Assembly: GCA_017885225.1 (NCBI GenBank)
Contig: JAFNGM010000023.1
Coordinates: 1-9,196 of the forward strand
DNA: 9,196 bases
Direction: 5' to 3'
Origin: Syntrophaceae bacterium
Lineage (GTDB): Bacteria; Desulfobacterota; Syntrophia; Syntrophales; UBA2185
Both the position numbers and the translations under genes were made by a program. Shown here piece after piece: positions 5,995-9,196 of the stretch (position 1 is its first letter; each line of letters starts with the position of its first letter). The notes below the pieces were generated by a model, which had not been told where the DNA came from, ran no database searches, and saw only the letters and a list, made by a program, of their open reading frames with translations.

Positions 5995-6731
5995 TGGCTG
6001 TACGCAACCTTGAACAATTCTGCGGGAAATTTCACGCCCTTCTGTCGGCAGGGCCCGAGATTTCCCGGCTTATTGCGGAAGGTCGGATCCTCATGGGGGA
6101 ACTTGTGAGCCGGACCGAATGGTTCGGTGATGTCCTGCGCAAGATCCTTTTCGACCGGGAATTTTCCGAGAGCCAAAGGCCCGGGATTTGGCCCAACGAG
6201 ATCACCCTCTATAGAAGCCTTGACCGGTCTTTTATGATACTCTGCTACATATGGGGGCCACACGAAAGCGACGTCATCCACGACCATGGGTCCTGGGGCA
6301 TCATCGGAAGCTTCATGCGGCCTGTGGGGGAGCGCAAGTACAGGAGGATGGACGACGGCAGGAAGGAGGGATATGCGGAACTCGAGGAATCCTCCTCCAT
6401 CATTCTTCAGCCGGGCGAGACAACCCATGTGCTCCCTTTGAATAAAGGGATACACAAGATGGAAAATTTCGGCGATGACATGGCCGTCACAATCAACATC
6501 TACGGCCCGAACATACGGAAGGGCTACGTCCAGTTCTTCTCTCCGGAGCGAAAGTCTGTAAGCCGGATCTATCCGCCGAGGTATCTCAAAGAAGCACTCG
6601 CCGTGAGAATCCTGGGGGTAATGTCCGCTCCATGGAGCGAAGAGATTCTGCAGCGGGTACAGACGAGCGATCTCCCCGACTATATCAAGAAGGAAGGAGA
6701 AATATCCCTTTCCAAACTGAAATCTGGATGA
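5994..6731 (+). CDS. Cysteine-dioxygenase-like cupin protein (predicted thiol dioxygenase)
   Basis: 245 aa from ATG 5994, which overlaps the upstream TGA by one base; AAGGAG lies 8 nt before it. The in-frame codons further upstream lie inside the preceding gene. The cupin core reads WGPHESDVIHDHGSWGIIGS (residues 87-106), with iron-ligand candidates H96 and H98. GERKYRR at 112-118 and the second cupin motif GIHKMEN at 152-158 (H154 the likely third ligand) follow, then ITIN-like strand TINIYGPN at 166-173. This 3-His arrangement is that of cysteine dioxygenase and other thiol dioxygenases, which add O2 to a thiol to give a sulfinate. Overlap with the COG1600 gene implies joint expression. An O2-using enzyme beside anaerobic-type genes is notable; the real substrate may be a different small thiol. 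Confidence 0.82.
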   Translation: MAVRNLEQFCGKFHALLSAGPEISRLIAEGRILMGELVSRTEWFGDVLRKILFDREFSESQRPGIWPNEITLYRSLDRSFMILCYIWGPHESDVIHDHGSWGIIGSFMRPVGERKYRRMDDGRKEGYAELEESSSIILQPGETTHVLPLNKGIHKMENFGDDMAVTINIYGPNIRKGYVQFFSPERKSVSRIYPPRYLKEALAVRILGVMSAPWSEEILQRVQTSDLPDYIKKEGEISLSKLKSG

Positions 6732-6827
6732 AGAAGTTTCTGCGAGACTCGTGTGGGGAGAATCGAGAATCCATAGTATGTGCAGATACCGGTGACCAAT
6801 AGTGGAAGATTACGTGAGAGGGTACAC

Positions 6828-7331
6828 ATGGAAGAGAAAAGGGTAAGGGAGAGTACTGTCGTCATGTCCCAGCTGATGAGTCCTCAGGACACCAATATTG
6901 CCGGGAATGTCCATGGGGTAGTTATCATGAAACTCATAGATAATGCGGCGGGAGTGGTTGCCTTCCGTCATGCGAGATCTAATGCGGTGACCGCATCCAT
7001 TGATCGATTGGATTTTCATAATGCCGTTTTTGTCGGAGACTTTGTCACTGTTCGGGCAAGCCTGAATCTTGTGGGGAGGTCGTCCATGGAAATCGGCGTT
7101 CGCGTGGAGTCGGAAAATCCCGTGTCCGGTGAGAGACGCCATACAGCGTCGGCCTATCTCACGTTTGTGGCACTTGACAGGAATGGCAAACCAATGCTGA
7201 TCACACCGCTGGTCTTAGAGACCGACGAGGAGAGGCGTAGAAATAGGGAGGCGAAAGCCAGACGAGAAGCACGTCTCCAGGAAAAAACAAAGGAAAAAGC
7301 GTGCCAGCTCGAGCCGGAGAGCTGTCTGTAA
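6828..7331 (+). CDS. Hotdog-fold acyl-CoA thioesterase (YciA/BFIT type)
   Basis: 167 aa. It would hydrolyse acyl-CoA to free acid and CoA in the cytoplasm. The N-terminal half has the family signature TNIAGNVHGVVIMKLIDNAA (residues 22-41), with N23 and D38 at the expected catalytic/CoA-binding positions. ASIDRLDFHNAVFVGDFV then matches the usual segment leading into the second strand set. ATG 6828 is chosen because a purine-rich GAGAGGG ends 5 nt before it and the signature then lies near residue 22; a GTG at 6780 has no such support. The last 40 residues are a highly charged Arg/Lys/Glu helix (ETDEERRRNREAKARREARL), common as a tail in this family. It follows the cupin gene after 96 nt in which no clear terminator or promoter was seen, and precedes nadD by 53 nt. 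Confidence 0.9.
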   Translation: MEEKRVRESTVVMSQLMSPQDTNIAGNVHGVVIMKLIDNAAGVVAFRHARSNAVTASIDRLDFHNAVFVGDFVTVRASLNLVGRSSMEIGVRVESENPVSGERRHTASAYLTFVALDRNGKPMLITPLVLETDEERRRNREAKARREARLQEKTKEKACQLEPESCL

Positions 7332-7384
7332 CTTTCATGGACAGAATCGGAACAGAAGGCGGCAAAGATGCGACGCGACAAAAA

Positions 7385-7981
7385 ATGAACTCCATCGGCA
7401 TCATGGGCGGCACATTCGATCCCATTCATATAGGCCATCTAAAGGTTGCGGAGGTTGCGGGATCGAAACTGGTGTTAGACAGGGTGGTGTTTGTTCCGGC
7501 CTTCTGTCCTCCCCACAAATCTCTCGGTGACATCGCTCCGGTTGCACATCGTTTTGTAATGGTCAGTGAGGCGATCGCGGCGAATTCCCGATTTGAAGTG
7601 TCGGGAATCGAAGCAGGGTATCAGTGTCCCGTGTATGCGGGCGATACGATCCGGGCGTTTCAAAAGATGGAGGGAGACACGCGGGGTATTTATTTCATAA
7701 CGGGTTTGGATGCCATTTTGCGCATTGTCAACTGGCACCATGCAAGAACCTATCCCGGCCTCTGTCAGTTTGTCGCCGCGACACGACCGGGCTATGACAA
7801 GACCAGGATCGGTCGCGAAATTCCCGATGCATTCCGCCCCTACGTCACCATCCTTGAAGAGCCGGCATTGTCTGTCTCTTCCACGGAGATTCGTCGCCGC
7901 GTAAAGACCGGCCAGTCAATAGAGGAGATGGTTCCGAAGGCGGTCATGGACTATATTTACCGCCACGGCTTGTATGTATAA
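7385..7981 (+). CDS. nadD: Nicotinate-nucleotide adenylyltransferase
   Basis: Converts nicotinate mononucleotide and ATP to nicotinate adenine dinucleotide, the penultimate step of NAD synthesis. The 198-aa protein has the nucleotidyltransferase signature IGIMGGTFDPIHIGHL (residues 4-19, with the HxGH motif), FVPAFCPPHKS for substrate binding, YFITGLDAILRIVNWH in the middle, and the C-terminal SVSSTEIRRRV carrying the ISSTxIR motif. Length is normal. ATG 7385 puts the signature at the N-terminus, although its ribosome site is poor. Upstream in-frame alternatives are ATG 7337 and GTG 7301; the latter has AAAGGA 6 nt before it and would overlap the thioesterase gene by 31 nt. The NAD-kinase-like gene follows, so two NAD(P) synthesis genes are adjacent. 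Confidence 0.95.
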   Translation: MNSIGIMGGTFDPIHIGHLKVAEVAGSKLVLDRVVFVPAFCPPHKSLGDIAPVAHRFVMVSEAIAANSRFEVSGIEAGYQCPVYAGDTIRAFQKMEGDTRGIYFITGLDAILRIVNWHHARTYPGLCQFVAATRPGYDKTRIGREIPDAFRPYVTILEEPALSVSSTEIRRRVKTGQSIEEMVPKAVMDYIYRHGLYV

Positions 7982-8014
7982 AACCAGGAAATCGGCTTGG
8001 TTCTGCGTGCGCAG
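7982..8014 (+). terminator. Weak stem-loops directly after nadD (possible terminator without T-run)
   Basis: AACCAGG (7982-7988) pairs with CTTGGTT (7996-8002), with one G-T pair and a 7-base loop. It is followed at once by CTGC-GTGC-GCAG (8003-8014). No T-run follows, so intrinsic termination is doubtful. Confidence 0.25.
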
Positions 8015-8061
8015 GGAAATGATCCGTTGGACGTTCCCGGACGTGCGTCATAACACAGATA

Positions 8062-8072
8062 TGTGAGTCACA
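8062..8072. promoter_or_regulatory. Small palindrome upstream of the NAD-kinase-like gene (possible operator)
   Basis: TGTGA-G-TCACA is an odd-centred palindrome 51 nt before the ATG at 8124, in an otherwise featureless 142-nt gap. The half-sites resemble those of CRP/FNR-type regulators, but the 1-nt spacing is wrong for that family, which needs 4-6 nt between such halves. Confidence 0.2.
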
Positions 8073-8123
8073 CGCGAAGAATCGATGGCAGGTGCGGAAG
8101 TCGGGACTATTTTTTAAAGGGCT

Positions 8124-8846
8124 ATGAAAGTTGTACTGGTAAGTCAATATAAGGAAGACATCATTCCTTTCCTTAAAGAATGCGGAGTGGAAATCACCGA
8201 CAAATCCCCCGATGCCGTCATCGCATACGGAGGGGATGGGACGTTTTTATTGTCTGAGAGAGAGTTCCCTGGTGTGCCGAAGTTTCCTCTCCGTGACACC
8301 AGGATTGCGCCGTTGTGCCCTGCCCATAATATGAGAAATCTCATCGAATGCTTTGCTACCGGGAAGCTTGAGAAGGGCGAGCTTATCAAGATTGATGGAT
8401 TTTTCAGGGATAAAAAAATTACCGCACTGAATGACATTTTTCTTCACAGCTATAACAGAAACACGGCAATACGCTGCAGCGTGTGGATTGATGACGAGCT
8501 CTATCTGAAGGAGGACGCCAATGATGCCATCGGGATTGCCACGCCTCATGGCAGCACCGCATATTTCAGAAGCATTACCAATTGCATCTTCAGTTCAGGG
8601 CTTGGTCTCGCATTCAGCAACTCAAGGGATCGTACAAGCCACATTGTCGTTCCTGATTGTTCTGTAATAAGAATAAAGGTGAGACGCGGCCCGGTCGTGG
8701 TAGTGTACGACAACGCAAACGACATGGACTGTCTCGAGGCGGGTGAAGAGATATCCGTGAGTAAGTCTGAAGAAAGTGTTGTCATTTACGGTTTGAAGGA
8801 TTTCATGTGCCGGTCATGCAGGGCATTGAGGCATATGCAAATATAA
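8124..8846 (+). CDS. Divergent short NAD kinase-like protein
   Basis: 240 aa, shorter than the usual 270-300 of bacterial NadK, which phosphorylates NAD to NADP. The core motifs are present: YGGDGTFLL (residues 35-43, the Asp being catalytic), ALNDIFLH at 101-108 in place of the NE motif, and IATPHGSTAYFRS at 138-150, the GSTAY signature. VVYDNAND at 193-200 lies where the C-terminal DGQ strand is expected. The N-terminal domain is reduced to about 35 residues, and the usual GxNxGxLGFL loop after GGDGT is missing; the stretch GVPKFPLRDTRIAPLCPAHN (50-69) stands there instead. An in-frame stop at 8115-8117 fixes ATG 8124 as the start. It follows nadD, which supports an NAD(P) role. It could instead phosphorylate a related substrate. 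Confidence 0.8.
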   Translation: MKVVLVSQYKEDIIPFLKECGVEITDKSPDAVIAYGGDGTFLLSEREFPGVPKFPLRDTRIAPLCPAHNMRNLIECFATGKLEKGELIKIDGFFRDKKITALNDIFLHSYNRNTAIRCSVWIDDELYLKEDANDAIGIATPHGSTAYFRSITNCIFSSGLGLAFSNSRDRTSHIVVPDCSVIRIKVRRGPVVVVYDNANDMDCLEAGEEISVSKSEESVVIYGLKDFMCRSCRALRHMQI

Positions 8847-8848
8847 AC

Positions 8849-9007
8849 TGGATCGGGTTAGGAATGCATATCCGTGACCGTAAAATCCTTGAAGAAATCG
8901 GAGTGCATTTGGATTGTCATGTAGTGGCGCCCATTATTATTGGTTATCGGAACAGTAAACCACCAGCTTCTGAAAGACACGCGCCCGATATTCTGAAGAT
9001 TATTTGA
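8849..9007 (+). pseudogene. C-terminal remnant of a nitroreductase-family protein
   Basis: An open stretch ending at TGA (9005-9007) reads WIGLGMHIRDRKILEEIGVH, then LDCHVVAPIIIGY and SERHAPDILKII. This matches the last 50 or so residues of many nitroreductase-family flavoproteins, which show W-IG, a helix before E-x-GIP-E, then VVAPIIxGYP and a Pro-rich tail ending in EILKII. The N-terminal FMN-binding part is absent; similarity begins right at the stop of the NAD-kinase-like gene. It has no ribosome site of its own. Best read as a deletion relic left between two working genes; a short independent gene is unlikely. Confidence 0.65.
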
Positions 9008-9019
9008 AGGAAGAAAGCA

Positions 9020-9196
9020 GTGCAGGTAGATATGGCCAAGAGTAGCAGCGATAGAATTCCCTCCAGAGAGGAATGCAATGAACTCATGGTGCACCATGCC
9101 ATGCAACCAAACATCGTTGAGCATTCCATTCAGGTAATGAATGTTTCCCTGGCGATAACAGACAATCTAAAGAACGGTGCGGCAGTGAACGGGGAT
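9020..9196 (+). CDS. HD-domain (HDIG-type) protein, 5' part only
   Basis: The first 59 codons of a gene running off the window. The stretch IPSREECNELMVHHAMQPNI followed by VEHSIQVMNVSLAITDNL matches the N-terminal helices of HDIG-type metal-dependent phosphohydrolases, where H in VEHS is the first metal ligand; the HD pair should follow just beyond the edge. GTG 9020 is preferred because AAGGA lies 8 nt before it, while the in-frame ATG at 9032 has no ribosome site. Activity on nucleotides or other phosphate esters is typical of the family; the substrate is unknown. Confidence 0.75.
   Translation, partial: MQVDMAKSSSDRIPSREECNELMVHHAMQPNIVEHSIQVMNVSLAITDNLKNGAAVNGD

Noticed and set aside
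8062..8072. CRP/FNR binding site upstream of the NAD-kinase-like gene
   Set aside because: TGTGA and TCACA are separated by only 1 nt; these regulators need a wider spacer.
8110..8115. T-run before the NAD-kinase-like gene as a terminator
   Set aside because: No stem precedes the six T residues, and the run is only a few bases from the start codon.

Overview
The window carries chromosomal genes of an anaerobic-type bacterium with moderately high GC. The mix of a probable selenoprotein, a COG1600 iron-sulfur protein, a YdjC-family deacetylase and TTG starts suggests Desulfobacterota (former Deltaproteobacteria). That placement is an inference from gene content, not from any marker gene. No tRNA, rRNA, CRISPR array, insertion sequence or integrase was seen.

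Left half, minus strand (4807 down to 1): four genes point leftwards. The first is a CoA-disulfide reductase / NADH oxidase type flavoprotein. Its redox-active cysteine codon is TGA at 4675-4673, followed at the right distance by a bacterial SECIS-like hairpin. The full gene is therefore 4807-3440, not the shorter open frame that begins after the TGA. It sits behind a perfect-consensus sigma70 promoter (TTGACA, 17 nt, TATAAT). After a 73-nt gap come three tightly coupled genes: a 558-aa fusion of a D-Ala-D-Ala-ligase-like ATP-grasp enzyme with a SAM methyltransferase, a YdjC/ChbG/HpnK-type deacetylase, and a GT4 glycosyltransferase cut by the window edge. Both junctions in this trio are TTGA overlaps, where a TTG start overlaps the upstream TGA stop. 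The trio looks like a small pathway that builds or decorates an amino-sugar-containing molecule. Its product cannot be told from sequence.

Middle (4808-5112): a divergent intergenic region with the minus-strand promoter, a palindrome near its start site, a plausible plus-strand promoter, and a 47-codon remnant of the C-terminal end of a cyclopropane-fatty-acid-synthase-like methyltransferase.

Right half, plus strand (5113 to 9196): a COG1600 double [4Fe-4S] protein overlapping a cysteine-dioxygenase-like cupin protein, then a hotdog-fold acyl-CoA thioesterase, NadD (nicotinate-nucleotide adenylyltransferase), a short divergent NAD-kinase-like protein, a C-terminal nitroreductase remnant, and the start of an HD-domain protein. 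NadD and the NAD-kinase-like protein are consecutive intact genes and would catalyse successive parts of NAD(P) synthesis.

The strongest unusual signal is the selenocysteine codon with its SECIS-like element. Next are the ATP-grasp/methyltransferase fusion with its coupled cassette, and the divergent NAD kinase.
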